From Fluviirhizobium alvei (GTDB lineage Bacteria; Pseudomonadota; Alphaproteobacteria; Rhizobiales; Rhizobiaceae), in contig NZ_JAUOZU010000013.1 in assembly GCF_030551875.1 (NCBI RefSeq), forward strand, positions 1 to 64,000: a DNA stretch of 64,000 bases, in the 5' to 3' direction. Position numbers and translations under genes: made by a program. Position 1 is the first letter of the stretch; each line of letters starts with the position of its first letter. Below the pieces are notes generated by a model. It saw only the letters and a list, made by a program, of their open reading frames with translations. It made no database searches and had not been told where the DNA came from. Positions 8,125 to 16,927 of this stretch are shown one piece after another.

Positions 8125-8858
8125 GGCTTGGCCTTCCAGCCGGGCACGAGAACGATCGAGAAATAGGGCGCCACATCGTCAGCCTTGTCGATCAGCCGTC
8201 GCATGTCGGTGTTGCTCATTGTGCCACGCTCGACATAGAAGGCATCGTTGATGCGGCCGGTCTTTGCGAGCGCACGCCGGATCTTGGGCAGATTGCGGCC
8301 GACTTTCATGATCACCGCGGCTTCGGTATCGGCAAGCTTGCGGCCGAGTTCGGCCTCTGACAGTGTACCGGGAAGCACGCTCAGCACATCGTCCCCCTGC
8401 ACGATCGGGATGCCGGCCTGCGACCAGCAGCCGGACATGGCCGTTACGCCCGGAATCACCTCGGTCGGGAACCGGTGCGCCAGCCGAACATGAAGATGCA
8501 TGTAGGATCCATAGAACAGCGGATCGCCTTCGCTGAGCACGGCAACCGTGCGGCCCGCTTCCAGATGGTCGGCAACGGCCTTGGCCGACTGCTCGTAAAA
8601 ATCGCCGATCTGGCTGATGTAATCCTGCTCGTCCTTCTCGATCTCGGTGGTGACCGGATAATAGAGCGGCAGTTCGATCGTGCCTTCGCGGACAATTTCA
8701 TCAACGATGGCGCGACCATTGCCGCGCCGGCCGGCCTTGGCGAAATAGGCCAGCACATCGGTTTCCATGATGGCCTTGACGGCCTTGACGGTCAGCAGTT
8801 CGGGATCACCCGGACCGGTTCCCACGCCGATGAGGCGTCCCACAGCGCCGCCGCTCAC
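8121..8858 (-). CDS. cobI: Precorrin-2 C20-methyltransferase
   Basis: 245 residues; adds the C-20 methyl to precorrin-2, the first committed step towards cobalamin after the branch from siroheme. Motifs: RLIGVGTGPGDPELLTVKA, VAVLSEGDPLFYGSYMHL and VIPGVTAMSG. The start is a GTG at 8856-8858 overlapping the cobH stop (GTGA), so it is translationally coupled. CysG, encoded 9 kb away, can supply its substrate precorrin-2. Confidence 0.94.
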   Translation of the reverse strand: MSGGAVGRLIGVGTGPGDPELLTVKAVKAIMETDVLAYFAKAGRRGNGRAIVDEIVREGTIELPLYYPVTTEIEKDEQDYISQIGDFYEQSAKAVADHLEAGRTVAVLSEGDPLFYGSYMHLHVRLAHRFPTEVIPGVTAMSGCWSQAGIPIVQGDDVLSVLPGTLSEAELGRKLADTEAAVIMKVGRNLPKIRRALAKTGRINDAFYVERGTMSNTDMRRLIDKADDVAPYFSIVLVPGWKAKP

Positions 8859-9487
8859 AGGCCCGGCCTCGCGAGAGAATTGAGCGCTGCCGCAGCCATC
8901 GCGCTGCCGCCAAGGCGACCGCGCACCACCGCCCAGGGCACGCCATAGGAGTTTTCAGCCAGCGCATCCTTGGATTCTGCAGCGCCGACGAAACCCACCG
9001 GCATCCCGAGGATTGCCGCCGGCTTCGGCGCTCCATCGCGCAGCATTTCCAGAAGGAAGAACAGGGCCGTCGGCGCATTGCCGATCGCCACCACCGCACC
9101 CGCCATCCGTTCGCCCCAGAGCTTCAAGGCGGCTGCCGAACGGGTGTTGCCGATTTCGGCTGCGATGGTTGCCGTGCGCGGATCGCGCAGGGTACAGATC
9201 ACCTCGTTGCCGGCCGGGAGCCGGGCATGGGTAACGCCATGCGCCACCATCTGCGCATCACAGAAGATCGGCGCGCCGGCAGCCAGTGCCGCCCGCGCGC
9301 TCGTAACGAAATCCGGCGAGAAATCGAAATGGCGGACGGCATCGACCGAACCGGCCGCATGGATCATCCTGACGGCAACATCCGCTTCAGCTTCCGAAAA
9401 ACGGCTGAGATCGGCTTCTGAACGAATGATGGCAAAGGATTTTTCGTAAATCGCATTGCCATCACGGATGTAGTCGTAGTCGGTCAT
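8855..9487 (-). CDS. cobH: Precorrin-8X methylmutase
   Basis: 210 residues. CobH moves the methyl group from C-11 to C-12, giving hydrogenobyrinic acid. Family signatures are YIRDGNAIYEKSFAIIRSE, the catalytic-His region MIHAAGSVDAVRHFDFSP, IFCDAQMVAHGVT and IGNAPTALFFLLEML, and GMPVGFVGAAESK. The ATG at 9485-9487 overlaps the cobG stop by 4 bp, so the longer open frame is not needed. Confidence 0.95.
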   Translation of the reverse strand: MTDYDYIRDGNAIYEKSFAIIRSEADLSRFSEAEADVAVRMIHAAGSVDAVRHFDFSPDFVTSARAALAAGAPIFCDAQMVAHGVTHARLPAGNEVICTLRDPRTATIAAEIGNTRSAAALKLWGERMAGAVVAIGNAPTALFFLLEMLRDGAPKPAAILGMPVGFVGAAESKDALAENSYGVPWAVVRGRLGGSAMAAAALNSLARPGL

Positions 9488-10869
9488 GTCTTTTCCAGTA
9501 GCAGGGCTTCGGCGATCCGTCGCGCTCCGAGCTTCATCAGGCGGTCGCAAACGGTATGTCCCGTCTCATTAGAAGGCATTGCCAAAGATGCAAGTCCTTC
9601 CAGCGCCGAATTCAGCTCAGATGCGACAAGGTAGCGTTCGGGAGGCGACGAAGCTGCGCCGTTTACGACAAGCCCATAGCCTGTCGGCGTACCGACGAGC
9701 GCCAGAGCACTGCGCGAAGGATGCGCGCATCCCTTGGCGCATCCGGACAGATGCAACGTCAGCGACCCATCGAGAAGACCCTGCGCATGCCTGAGCACGC
9801 TGTCTGCAACTTCGTGCGTATCATAAAAGGCAGATGCGCATCCGCGCGCGCCGACACAGAGCGCGATCGACTGTCGCGGATCCTTGGGATCGAGCCAGAA
9901 TCCAAGCGTAGTCGCCAGGGTAGCAACGTCTTCCACCTTTTCTTTTTCAAGACCGGTGACGAAGAAACCATGCTTTGGCGCAAAACGGAGTTCGCCCGCA
10001 TCAATTTCGATCAGTCGGTCCGCAAGTGTCGCGAGCGAAGTCGAATCGATCTGGCAATAGGGCAGAACGAGGCCGAGAACCGCATCCTTTGCGTCGGTCG
10101 CCACCCTGCCCGCCGGCGCCGGCGATTGTGTCGGCAATTCGACACGGACAAGCGACGCATCCGGATGGAAAAGATCGGCGAGCATGGCCGCATCCAGTTC
10201 CTTGCCGCGCGTCGAGGGACCGCGCGACGCCATGAATGCGAGCAGTGCCATGATGCTGGAGACGATCTGGCGCTCTTCCAGGATGGCAAGCCGACAGGCG
10301 GTCCGGTTGTCACCGCCGACGGACATCAGATGCCGGATTTGCCCCCCGCTGTCGCGATAGGCCGCAATCTTGATGTCGGAGGCGACATCGCCGAGATGAT
10401 AGCGGCCACCGCCATCGAGCGTGATCGACAGTTTCGGCGCGAGAACAAGCAGCGGCTCGTGATCGGCGATGGCGGCACGCAGGTCCTCTGCGATCGGTCG
10501 CATGTCGGTGAATTCGTCAGCATCGAGACCGCTCAAGGGACCGACTTCAATCGCAATGCCCGGCAAGGCCTCGATGCCGGCTTCCTTCAACGACCGTTCC
10601 AGCGGCACAATCGTCTCTTCGCGGACGCCACGGATCTGCAGGCTGCCGCGCGCTGTCACCTCCACGATGCCGTTTCCATGCTCTTGTGCAGCAAGCGCCA
10701 GCGCCCGCAACTGGGGCGGGGTCAGAACGCCATCGCGCGTCCTCAGCCGTGCCAACAGACCATCGCCGGTCGGCATCGGCTTTCCGAGCGTAGGGCATTC
10801 GCCGCGTCGAACCGCCGGCCGCGCCTCTGCGTTCCAGTGCATTTGCATGTCAGTTCCAGCCCGATACAT
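9484..10869 (-). CDS. cobG: Precorrin-3B synthase (oxygen-dependent)
   Basis: About 461 residues with two sulfite/nitrite-reductase-like half repeats. CobG uses O2 and an Fe-S centre to hydroxylate precorrin-3A, so its presence marks the aerobic pathway. Seen: MPTGDGLLARLRTRDG, ITLDGGGRYHLGDVASDI, and the cluster-binding Cys in VGARGCASAFYDT and LSGCAKGCAHPSRS. The start is uncertain: ATG at 10869 has GAGG at 11 nt; ATGs at 10908 and 10848 and a GTG at 10920 are also in frame. Ends in an ATGA overlap with cobH. Confidence 0.88.
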   Translation of the reverse strand: MYRAGTDMQMHWNAEARPAVRRGECPTLGKPMPTGDGLLARLRTRDGVLTPPQLRALALAAQEHGNGIVEVTARGSLQIRGVREETIVPLERSLKEAGIEALPGIAIEVGPLSGLDADEFTDMRPIAEDLRAAIADHEPLLVLAPKLSITLDGGGRYHLGDVASDIKIAAYRDSGGQIRHLMSVGGDNRTACRLAILEERQIVSSIMALLAFMASRGPSTRGKELDAAMLADLFHPDASLVRVELPTQSPAPAGRVATDAKDAVLGLVLPYCQIDSTSLATLADRLIEIDAGELRFAPKHGFFVTGLEKEKVEDVATLATTLGFWLDPKDPRQSIALCVGARGCASAFYDTHEVADSVLRHAQGLLDGSLTLHLSGCAKGCAHPSRSALALVGTPTGYGLVVNGAASSPPERYLVASELNSALEGLASLAMPSNETGHTVCDRLMKLGARRIAEALLLEKT

Positions 10870-10969
10870 GGTGGCATCATCCTCTGTTGCAACATCCGCC
10901 ACCGGCATTCTCCTTATCACGCCTTTCCGCCTTGCGCGAAATCAACCGCTCCGGCCCGAAAGCCAACTT

Positions 10970-11743
10970 TCATTCATCATCGAAATCGGCACCCTTGCGC
11001 ATCAGATAAATATCCATGATCCAGCCATGCCTTGCGCGGGCTTCGGCCCGTTTGCGCAGGATTTCATCGGCCACATCCTTGAGCCGACCGGATATGGCAA
11101 TCTCGTCCGGTGTTCCGAGATAAGCACCCCAGAAGATTTCGGCTTCGGGATCATCGATCTTCGCGAAGGCCTGTTCGCCATCCAGCATCACGATCGCGGA
11201 TTCGCTCCTGGCTGGGAAGGTCTCGACCAACCGGCGCCCGGTCGTGATTTCCACCGGCTTTCCGACCAGGTTGAGCGGGATGCGATGAGTGGCGCACAGC
11301 GCCTGAATGGATGTGATGCCCGGAAAGACTTCGATCTCGAAGGCGATGTCGCCGGCCAATCGCACCCTTTCGAGAATGCGGATGGTCGAATCATAGAGCA
11401 TCGGATCGCCCCAGACGAGAAAGGCCCCGGTGCCATCGGCCTGCAGTTCCTCAGCAAAGAGACGGCTGTAGATTGCCGATATCGCCGCATGCCAGTCATC
11501 GACGCCGCGCACATAGCTGGGATCGGCCGCATTGCGCTTGGGAAGCGAAAACTCGATTGACCTTTGCCCGGGACGTGTCGAATAACGACCAACAATCTCA
11601 CGACGGATTTCGGCGAGATCCGATTTCTGCGCCCCTTTGGTCGGAATGAAGATGACATCGGCCCGGTTGAGCGCATTGATCGCCTGCACCGTCATATGTT
11701 CGGGATTGCCGGTTCCGATGCCGATGACGAGGATCTTGCGCAT
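10970..11743 (-). CDS. cobF: Precorrin-6A synthase (deacetylating), C1-methyltransferase
   Basis: 257 residues of the tetrapyrrole methylase fold. CobF methylates C-1 and releases the extruded acetyl group as acetate; it is specific to the aerobic pathway. Motifs: ILVIGIGTGNPEHMTVQA, ADVIFIPTKGAQKSDL, LVWGDPMLYDST and VFPGITSIQALCA. It is first in the minus-strand cob operon. I looked in the upstream 250 bp for a cobalamin riboswitch (conserved B12 box) and did not see one. Confidence 0.92.
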   Translation of the reverse strand: MRKILVIGIGTGNPEHMTVQAINALNRADVIFIPTKGAQKSDLAEIRREIVGRYSTRPGQRSIEFSLPKRNAADPSYVRGVDDWHAAISAIYSRLFAEELQADGTGAFLVWGDPMLYDSTIRILERVRLAGDIAFEIEVFPGITSIQALCATHRIPLNLVGKPVEITTGRRLVETFPARSESAIVMLDGEQAFAKIDDPEAEIFWGAYLGTPDEIAISGRLKDVADEILRKRAEARARHGWIMDIYLMRKGADFDDE

Positions 11744-11993
11744 GTTGGCCCTTCCACCCGATAACCGATCCGGTCGTTGCTCCCGGACATAAACCTATCT
11801 TACCCAGCCACGGACCGACAGATCTCGCCGTTCTAGTCCGATGGATCAGGGGTTGCTTGTCCTGTTGCGCCATCGATCGTCAAATGAAATTTCCTGCCTC
11901 TGCCAGCAAACCGACAAATTGCTGTAAACAAAGCCCTATTGGCTAGGCCTGATTTGCTGTAGCACTATGATCCCGAAGACAGGCAGTTGATTG

Positions 11994-12767
11994 ATGACAC
12001 GTACGTCCCCCACCCTCGCCTTCATGGCGTCGAATGCACCGGATGCTCAACAGGCACTTGCCGAACTCGAGGCTCTCTATCGCCATGTCGATTATGCAGC
12101 AGCCGATGTGATCGTCGCCCTCGGCGGTGATGGTTTCATGCTGCAGACGCTGCACGACACGACCAACAGCGGCAAGCTCGTCTATGGCATGAACCGGGGT
12201 TCGGTCGGCTTCTTGATGAACAAGTTTTCGACGGACCGTCTGGTGGAGCGGATCGAGGCTGCGGTACAGAATGCCATCCATCCCCTGCGGATGACGACAA
12301 TCGACGAGAATGGCGACGAGCGTATCGAATATGCGATCAACGAAGTGTCGCTGCTGCGGCAATCCTATCAGGCCGCCAAACTGCGGGTGCTGGTCGATGG
12401 CAAGGAACGGCTTCCGGAACTGACCTGCGACGGTCTTCTCTTGTCGACCCCTGCCGGCTCCACTGCCTACAATTTCTCGGCCCATGGTCCGATCCTGCCG
12501 CTCGAGGCACCGCTTCTGGCGCTGACGCCGGTTAGCCCCTTCCGCCCGCGCCGCTGGCGTGGCGCGTTGCTGCCCGATCGGGTGACGGTGGAGATCCAGG
12601 TCCTCGAACCGGAAAAGCGCCCCGTCAACGCGGTCGCCGACCATAACGAGGTCAAGTCCGTGCTGAAAGTCGTCGTCGCACAGGCATTGGATAGAACCGC
12701 CTGCCTCCTCTCGGACCCCGACCATTCCTGGTCCGACCGTATCCTGGCCGAACAGTTTATCGACTGA
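11994..12767 (+). CDS. nadK: NAD kinase
   Basis: 257 residues. NadK phosphorylates NAD to NADP with ATP in the cytosol. Family motifs are present in order: VIVALGGDGFMLQTLH (the GGDG motif), YGMNRGSVGFLMN, and the binding motif DGLLLSTPAGSTAYNFSAHGP. The ATG at 11994 is preferred over the TTG one codon before. Divergent from cobF with a 250-bp gap; NADPH is the cofactor of CobK and Fpr encoded nearby, though no co-regulation is visible. Confidence 0.95.
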   Translation: MTRTSPTLAFMASNAPDAQQALAELEALYRHVDYAAADVIVALGGDGFMLQTLHDTTNSGKLVYGMNRGSVGFLMNKFSTDRLVERIEAAVQNAIHPLRMTTIDENGDERIEYAINEVSLLRQSYQAAKLRVLVDGKERLPELTCDGLLLSTPAGSTAYNFSAHGPILPLEAPLLALTPVSPFRPRRWRGALLPDRVTVEIQVLEPEKRPVNAVADHNEVKSVLKVVVAQALDRTACLLSDPDHSWSDRILAEQFID

Positions 12768-12906
12768 CGGGGCACCAATTTCCATGCTGAATGTACCCAA
12801 AGGCCCGGACCGTCGCTGAACGAACCGGGATCTCCGCATGCAATCCACACAAATTGTCCGGTTTTTGCACTGCGGAAGCGGTTACCCCCTTGCTTTGTTA
12901 CATTCG

Positions 12907-12962
12907 TGATATATCAGATATCTGGATGGCGATTTTGCGACATACCGCAACCTGATATATCA
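12907..12962 (+). promoter_or_regulatory. Two identical palindromic operators upstream of the GntR gene
   Basis: TGATATATCA, a perfect 10-bp palindrome, occurs at 12907-12916 and again at 12953-12962, 46 bp apart from start to start. The second copy extends to the 12-bp palindrome CTGATATATCAG, and the first overlaps another palindrome, CAGATATCTG (12915-12924). The second copy ends 13 bp before the regulator's start codon, the usual place for autoregulatory operators of GntR-family dimers. Confidence 0.7.
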
Positions 12963-12975
12963 GACTGGAACCAGC

Positions 12976-13611
12976 ATGCGCGACAGCACGGAATCCCAAA
13001 GCCGCCTCGCCTATCTCGCCCTTGAAAGCCTCATCGTGACGCTCAAGCTGGCGCCCGGTTCGCTGGTGACGGAAAAGCAGCTGATTGCGCTCGCCGGTTT
13101 TGGTCGTACGCCGGTGCGCGAGGCGATCCAGAAACTCGAATGGCAAGGTCTGATCGCCGTGCGGCCACGCGCCGGGCTCCAGGTTGCCGAACTCGATCCA
13201 CGGCAGCCGGCGCAAATTCTCGAAGCACGCCGTCAGCTCGAACCTCTCGCTGTTCGCAAGACCGCCGACACGATCGATGACGAGGCGCGTAATGCCCTCA
13301 TCGATTGCGCCAAGGCGATGACGGAATGTTCGGTGACCGGTGATCTCGAAGGGTTTCTCGCCGCCGACAAGCGGTTTGATGAGATCCTGGAACGATGCTG
13401 CCCCAATCCCTTCATTTCGCAAGCTTTGGCGTCGTTGCAGACCCATTCCCGGCGTTACTGGTTTGCCACGGCCAACGAAATGTCGCTCGATCGATCCGTC
13501 AGCCTGCATGTGCGTGTCATCCGCGCACTGCTGAACGGTCACGGGGACGAGGCCGAAAAGTCGATGACCGAATTGCTCGACGCCATGCTGGAACAGGAAG
13601 TCATCGCCTGA
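12976..13611 (+). CDS. GntR-family transcriptional regulator with FCD domain
   Basis: 211 residues. N-terminal winged helix-turn-helix (about 10-70: LAYLALESLIVTLKLAPGSLVTEKQL, then FGRTPVREAIQKLEWQGLIAV) followed by an all-helical FCD ligand domain (about 80-205) with the typical RRQLEPLAVRKT and a metal-binding His in VSLHVRVIRALLNGHG. Two identical palindromes lie just upstream, suggesting it represses itself. No obvious metabolic target gene is adjacent: nadK is upstream and convergent fpr downstream. The ligand cannot be inferred. Confidence 0.88.
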   Translation: MRDSTESQSRLAYLALESLIVTLKLAPGSLVTEKQLIALAGFGRTPVREAIQKLEWQGLIAVRPRAGLQVAELDPRQPAQILEARRQLEPLAVRKTADTIDDEARNALIDCAKAMTECSVTGDLEGFLAADKRFDEILERCCPNPFISQALASLQTHSRRYWFATANEMSLDRSVSLHVRVIRALLNGHGDEAEKSMTELLDAMLEQEVIA

Positions 13612-13625
13612 CACGACGGCCGGCG

Positions 13626-13665
13626 TAAAAAATGAAAAGACCGGCCATTTGGGAAATGACCGGTC
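13626..13665 (-). terminator. Terminator for fpr
   Basis: On the minus strand an inverted repeat (GACCGGTCATTT and AAATGGCCGGTC, one mismatch, loop CCC) is followed by TTTTCATTTTTT. It lies between the convergent GntR and fpr stops. Confidence 0.75.
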
Positions 13666-13689
13666 CATCCGTCCTCGTTCTAACTAATG

Positions 13690-14499
13690 TCAGTCGACGA
13701 ATGCGCGCTCGATGACGAATTCGGCCGGCTTGTTGTTGGCGCCTTCCGTCAGTCCGGCATCCAGAAGCAGCTGCTTGATTTCCTTGAGCATGGCAGCAGA
13801 ACCGCAGATCATGCCCCGATCAACCGCCGGATCGAGCGGCGCCACGCCGAGATCGGCAAACATCTTGCCGGAACGGATATTGTCGGTGATCCGGCCCTGG
13901 AACGGATAATCTTCCCGTGTCACGGTCGCATAATGCTTGAGCTTGTCGCCGACGATTTCCGCCAGGAATTCGTGGTTCTTGATCTCCTCGATCAGATCGA
14001 AACCGTATTTCAGTTCGGCCACCTCGCGGCAGGTATGGCAAAGCACCACTTCCTCGAACTTCTCATAGGTTTCCGGATCGCGGATCAGGCTGGCGAAGGG
14101 GGCGATGCCGGTTCCGGTCGAGAACATATAAAGACGTTTTCCCGGCAGAAGCGCGTCATTGACCAGCGTGCCGGTCGATTTCTTGCGCATCAGCACCGTA
14201 TCGCCGACCTTGAGATTCTGCAGGTGCTGTGTCAGCGGACCATCCGAAACCTTGATCGAGAAGAATTCGAGCTCTTCATCCCAAGCCGGGCTGGCAATCG
14301 AATAGGCGCGATAAAGCGGTTTGCCGTCGACCATCAGTCCGATCATCACGAACTCGCCCGAGCGGAAGCGGAAATCGGCAGGCCGCGTCATCCGGAAACG
14401 GAACAGGCGGTCGGTATAGTGCTGAACCGCAGTCACGGTTTCGGCATAGACGCCTGCAGGCAACGCGGAGGCTTCGGTGTTCAATGCTGGGGCGTTCAT
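13690..14499 (-). CDS. fpr: Ferredoxin-NADP+ reductase
   Basis: 269 residues, bacterial subclass of plant-type ferredoxin-NADP+ reductases; FAD enzyme passing electrons between NADPH and ferredoxin or flavodoxin. Seen: FAD-binding PLYRAYSIASP (the RxYS motif), the NADP-binding MFSTGTGIAPFASLIRD and VVLCHTCRE, and GMICGSAAML. It ends in the short C-terminal tail RAFVD typical of this subclass. The ATG at 14499 is chosen because the conserved part starts soon after. The sulfite reductase operon lies upstream, and Fpr could supply its electrons (inference). A perfect FNR-type box lies 174 bp upstream. Confidence 0.92.
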   Translation of the reverse strand: MNAPALNTEASALPAGVYAETVTAVQHYTDRLFRFRMTRPADFRFRSGEFVMIGLMVDGKPLYRAYSIASPAWDEELEFFSIKVSDGPLTQHLQNLKVGDTVLMRKKSTGTLVNDALLPGKRLYMFSTGTGIAPFASLIRDPETYEKFEEVVLCHTCREVAELKYGFDLIEEIKNHEFLAEIVGDKLKHYATVTREDYPFQGRITDNIRSGKMFADLGVAPLDPAVDRGMICGSAAMLKEIKQLLLDAGLTEGANNKPAEFVIERAFVD

Positions 14500-14663
14500 G
14501 AAAGGTCGGATCCCTTGGGCTTCGTCATCGTCAACAAGGCTGATAATACAGCGTGCCCTCGACTTGAAGGCATCACATTCCAACGCAGCGCCCGGAACAG
14601 AAAAGGCATTCCGGTTACGCCTCCTGTGGCAAAGCGCTTAGCGTGAAATGTCGGAAAAGAAAA

Positions 14664-14697
14664 GCGCCGGCCTTGATCATGATCAATAGCCGGCGCC
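14664..14697 (-). terminator. Terminator of the sulfite reductase operon, with an FNR-type box in its loop
   Basis: Arms GCGCCGGC (14664-14671) and GCCGGCGC (14689-14696), followed on the minus strand by TTTTCTTTTCC, make a good rho-independent terminator 22 bp after the DUF934 stop. The loop is itself palindromic (see the box at 14673). Confidence 0.8.
14673..14686. promoter_or_regulatory. Perfect FNR/FixK-type box
   Basis: TTGATCATGATCAA matches the TTGAT-N4-ATCAA consensus of FNR/FnrN/FixK proteins without mismatch. It lies inside the terminator hairpin between the sulfite reductase operon and fpr, centred 180 bp upstream of the fpr start codon. Function unproven. Confidence 0.5.
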
Positions 14698-14718
14698 AAA
14701 GATAGCGTTTTTCCTATT

Positions 14719-15228
14719 TCAGGCGACCGAGCCTGAAACCCGACGCCAGCTGTAGGAACCGGGATTGGCCGCATCGCGCGCCGTGGGCTGGTAATGCAGG
14801 TCGATGCCGGGCAGCCTGCCCTCGCCCAGCCGGCGGATCGCCACCGGATTGGTCACCGCGAAGGAGGAGATACCGCAACGGAGCATCAGCGGGATCTGGT
14901 CTATCAGCACATCGCCGACCGCACGGATCTCGCCGTCAAAACCAAGCTGTGTGCGCAGGAGCGAGGCGTGCGAAAAGCCGCGACCATCGTTGAAGGCCGG
15001 AAAGGACAGCGCCACCAGAGCGATCTTGTCGAGATGGGGCTGCAGCGCCCGCACATTGTCGGCCGGTGCGATCAGAACGCCAAGGCCGCTCTCGCCCGCC
15101 TCGGCCCGCTCCAGAAAGCTTGCGAGCGGCAGGATTGGCTTTTCGTTCTGGCCTGCCTCAACCTCGTCGCTTTCGATCACCCAGGGATCATCACTGACAA
15201 ACCCGGCTTCGTTCCAAATCTTGGTCAT
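14719..15228 (-). CDS. DUF934 protein associated with sulfite reductase
   Basis: 169 residues of the DUF934 family, which is nearly always encoded next to CysI-type nitrite/sulfite reductases in proteobacteria and is presumed to help that enzyme, perhaps in its oxidised-sulfur or electron supply. Visible features: ALSFPAFNDGRGFSHASLLR, the family signature, and GEIRAVGDVLIDQIPLMLRCG. It starts 11 bp behind the cysI stop and is the last gene of the operon. No catalytic residues are known, so no reaction can be assigned. Confidence 0.85.
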   Translation of the reverse strand: MTKIWNEAGFVSDDPWVIESDEVEAGQNEKPILPLASFLERAEAGESGLGVLIAPADNVRALQPHLDKIALVALSFPAFNDGRGFSHASLLRTQLGFDGEIRAVGDVLIDQIPLMLRCGISSFAVTNPVAIRRLGEGRLPGIDLHYQPTARDAANPGSYSWRRVSGSVA

Positions 15229-15239
15229 TCTTGTCTTCC

Positions 15240-16913
15240 TTATGCGGCTTCGGCGGTGTTTCCGCCATAGAGCGCATCCTTGAACGGCTGCGGGCCAACG
15301 CGACGATAGGCCTGGAGGAAGGTTTCATCCTTCGAGAGCCTGAGACCGAGATAGGTGTTGACCACCACCTCGACGGCATCGGTGACCTTTTCCGGTTCGA
15401 AACCGCGGCCGATGATCTCGCCGATCGAGCTATGCTCGTCCGCCGAACCGCCGAGCGTGATCTGATAGAGTTCCGCACCCTTCTTTTCGACACCCAGCAG
15501 GCCGATATGGCCGACATGGTGGTGTCCGCAGGCATTGATGCAGCCCGAAATCTTGATCTTCAGTTCGCCGATCTCTGCCTGGCGTTCCGGTGCACCGAAA
15601 CGTTCGGAAATCGCCTGGGCGACCGGAATCGAACGCGCATTGGCAAGCGCGCAGTAATCGAGCCCGGGACAGGCAATGATATCGGTGATGAGGTCGGAAT
15701 TGGCGGTCACCAGACCGGCCGGCTTCAGCGCGCGGTAAAGCGGCTCGAGATCGGCCAGCGCCACATGCGGCAGGATGATATTCTGCTCATGGCTGATGCG
15801 GATTTCATCGAAGGCAAATTCCTCGGCAAGATCGGCCACCAGATCCATCTGCGCATCGGTTGCGTCACCCGGGATGCCACCGATCGGCTTCAGCGAAATC
15901 GTCACCATCCCGTAATCCGGATGCTTGTGCGGCTTCACGTTCTGGTCGACCCAGCGGGCAAAGGCCGGATCGGCCTTTTTCCAGGCAGCCAGATTTGTCC
16001 AGCCTTCCGCGCGGGCCGGCAGCGACGGCGGCGCAAAATAGGCTGCAATGGAGGCCACATCGGCTTCCGGCAATTTCAGCTCGGAATTCTTGAGCGCATT
16101 GAACTCGGTCTCGATCTCGGCCGAGAGCTTTTCCACGCCGGTCTCGTGAACGAGGATCTTGATGCGGGCCTTGTACTTGTTGTCGCGGCGACCATAAAGA
16201 TTGTAAACGCGCATGACGGCGGTGATGTAGGAGAGAAGATCCTCTTCCGGCAGGAATTCACGAATCTTCTTGGCGATCATCGGGGTGCGGCCCTGGCCGC
16301 CGCCGACATAGACGTCGAAACCGAGTTCGCCCTTGTCGTTCTTCTTGAGATGCAGGCCGATATCATGCACCTGGATGGCCGCACGGTCATGCGGTGCACC
16401 GGTTACGGCAATCTTGAACTTGCGCGGTAGGAACGAGAATTCCGGATGGACGGACGACCATTGGCGCAGGATTTCCGCATAGGGACGCGGGTCGGCAGCC
16501 TCATCCGCAGCGGCACCGGCGAAATGATCGGCGGTGACATTGCGGATACAGTTGCCCGACGTCTGGATCGCATGCATCTCGACGCTGGCGAGTTCGGCCA
16601 GAATGTCGGGCGTGTCCTTCAGGCGCGGCCAGTTATACTGAATGTTCTGGCGGGTGGTGAAATGGCCGTAACCGCGGTCATACTTGCGCGCGATATGCGC
16701 CAGCATCCGCATCTGTCGCGAGTTGAGTGTACCGTAGGGAATGGCCACCCGCAGCATATAGGCATGGAGCTGCAGATAGACGCCATTCATCAACCGGAGC
16801 GGACGGAAGGCCTCTTCCGCGATTTCACCGCTCAGGCGACGCTCCACCTGGTCGCGAAACTGTGCGACGCGGGAGGCGACGAAGGCGTGGTCGAATTCAT
16901 CGTAGCGATACAT
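15240..16913 (-). CDS. cysI: Sulfite reductase hemoprotein (nitrite/sulfite reductase family)
   Basis: 557 residues. Catalyses the six-electron reduction of sulfite to sulfide with a siroheme-[4Fe-4S] centre. Two duplicated halves are visible: first half with RQNIQYNWPRLKDTPDILAEL-type substrate-binding segment, second with the cluster ligands CPGLDYC and CINAC (residues about 422-475) followed by GHHHVGHIGLLG. Gene order cysG-DUF2849-cysI-DUF934 is standard in Rhizobiales assimilatory sulfate reduction. The dedicated flavoprotein CysJ is absent, so electrons likely come from ferredoxin/Fpr (inference). Confidence 0.92.
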   Translation of the reverse strand: MYRYDEFDHAFVASRVAQFRDQVERRLSGEIAEEAFRPLRLMNGVYLQLHAYMLRVAIPYGTLNSRQMRMLAHIARKYDRGYGHFTTRQNIQYNWPRLKDTPDILAELASVEMHAIQTSGNCIRNVTADHFAGAAADEAADPRPYAEILRQWSSVHPEFSFLPRKFKIAVTGAPHDRAAIQVHDIGLHLKKNDKGELGFDVYVGGGQGRTPMIAKKIREFLPEEDLLSYITAVMRVYNLYGRRDNKYKARIKILVHETGVEKLSAEIETEFNALKNSELKLPEADVASIAAYFAPPSLPARAEGWTNLAAWKKADPAFARWVDQNVKPHKHPDYGMVTISLKPIGGIPGDATDAQMDLVADLAEEFAFDEIRISHEQNIILPHVALADLEPLYRALKPAGLVTANSDLITDIIACPGLDYCALANARSIPVAQAISERFGAPERQAEIGELKIKISGCINACGHHHVGHIGLLGVEKKGAELYQITLGGSADEHSSIGEIIGRGFEPEKVTDAVEVVVNTYLGLRLSKDETFLQAYRRVGPQPFKDALYGGNTAEAA

Positions 16914-16927
16914 GCTTTTTCAATTCC

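Noticed and set aside
11744-11993. Cobalamin riboswitch expected upstream of cobF
   Set aside because: I read the minus strand for the conserved B12 box and flanking conserved segments and found none; a covariance-model search would be decisive.
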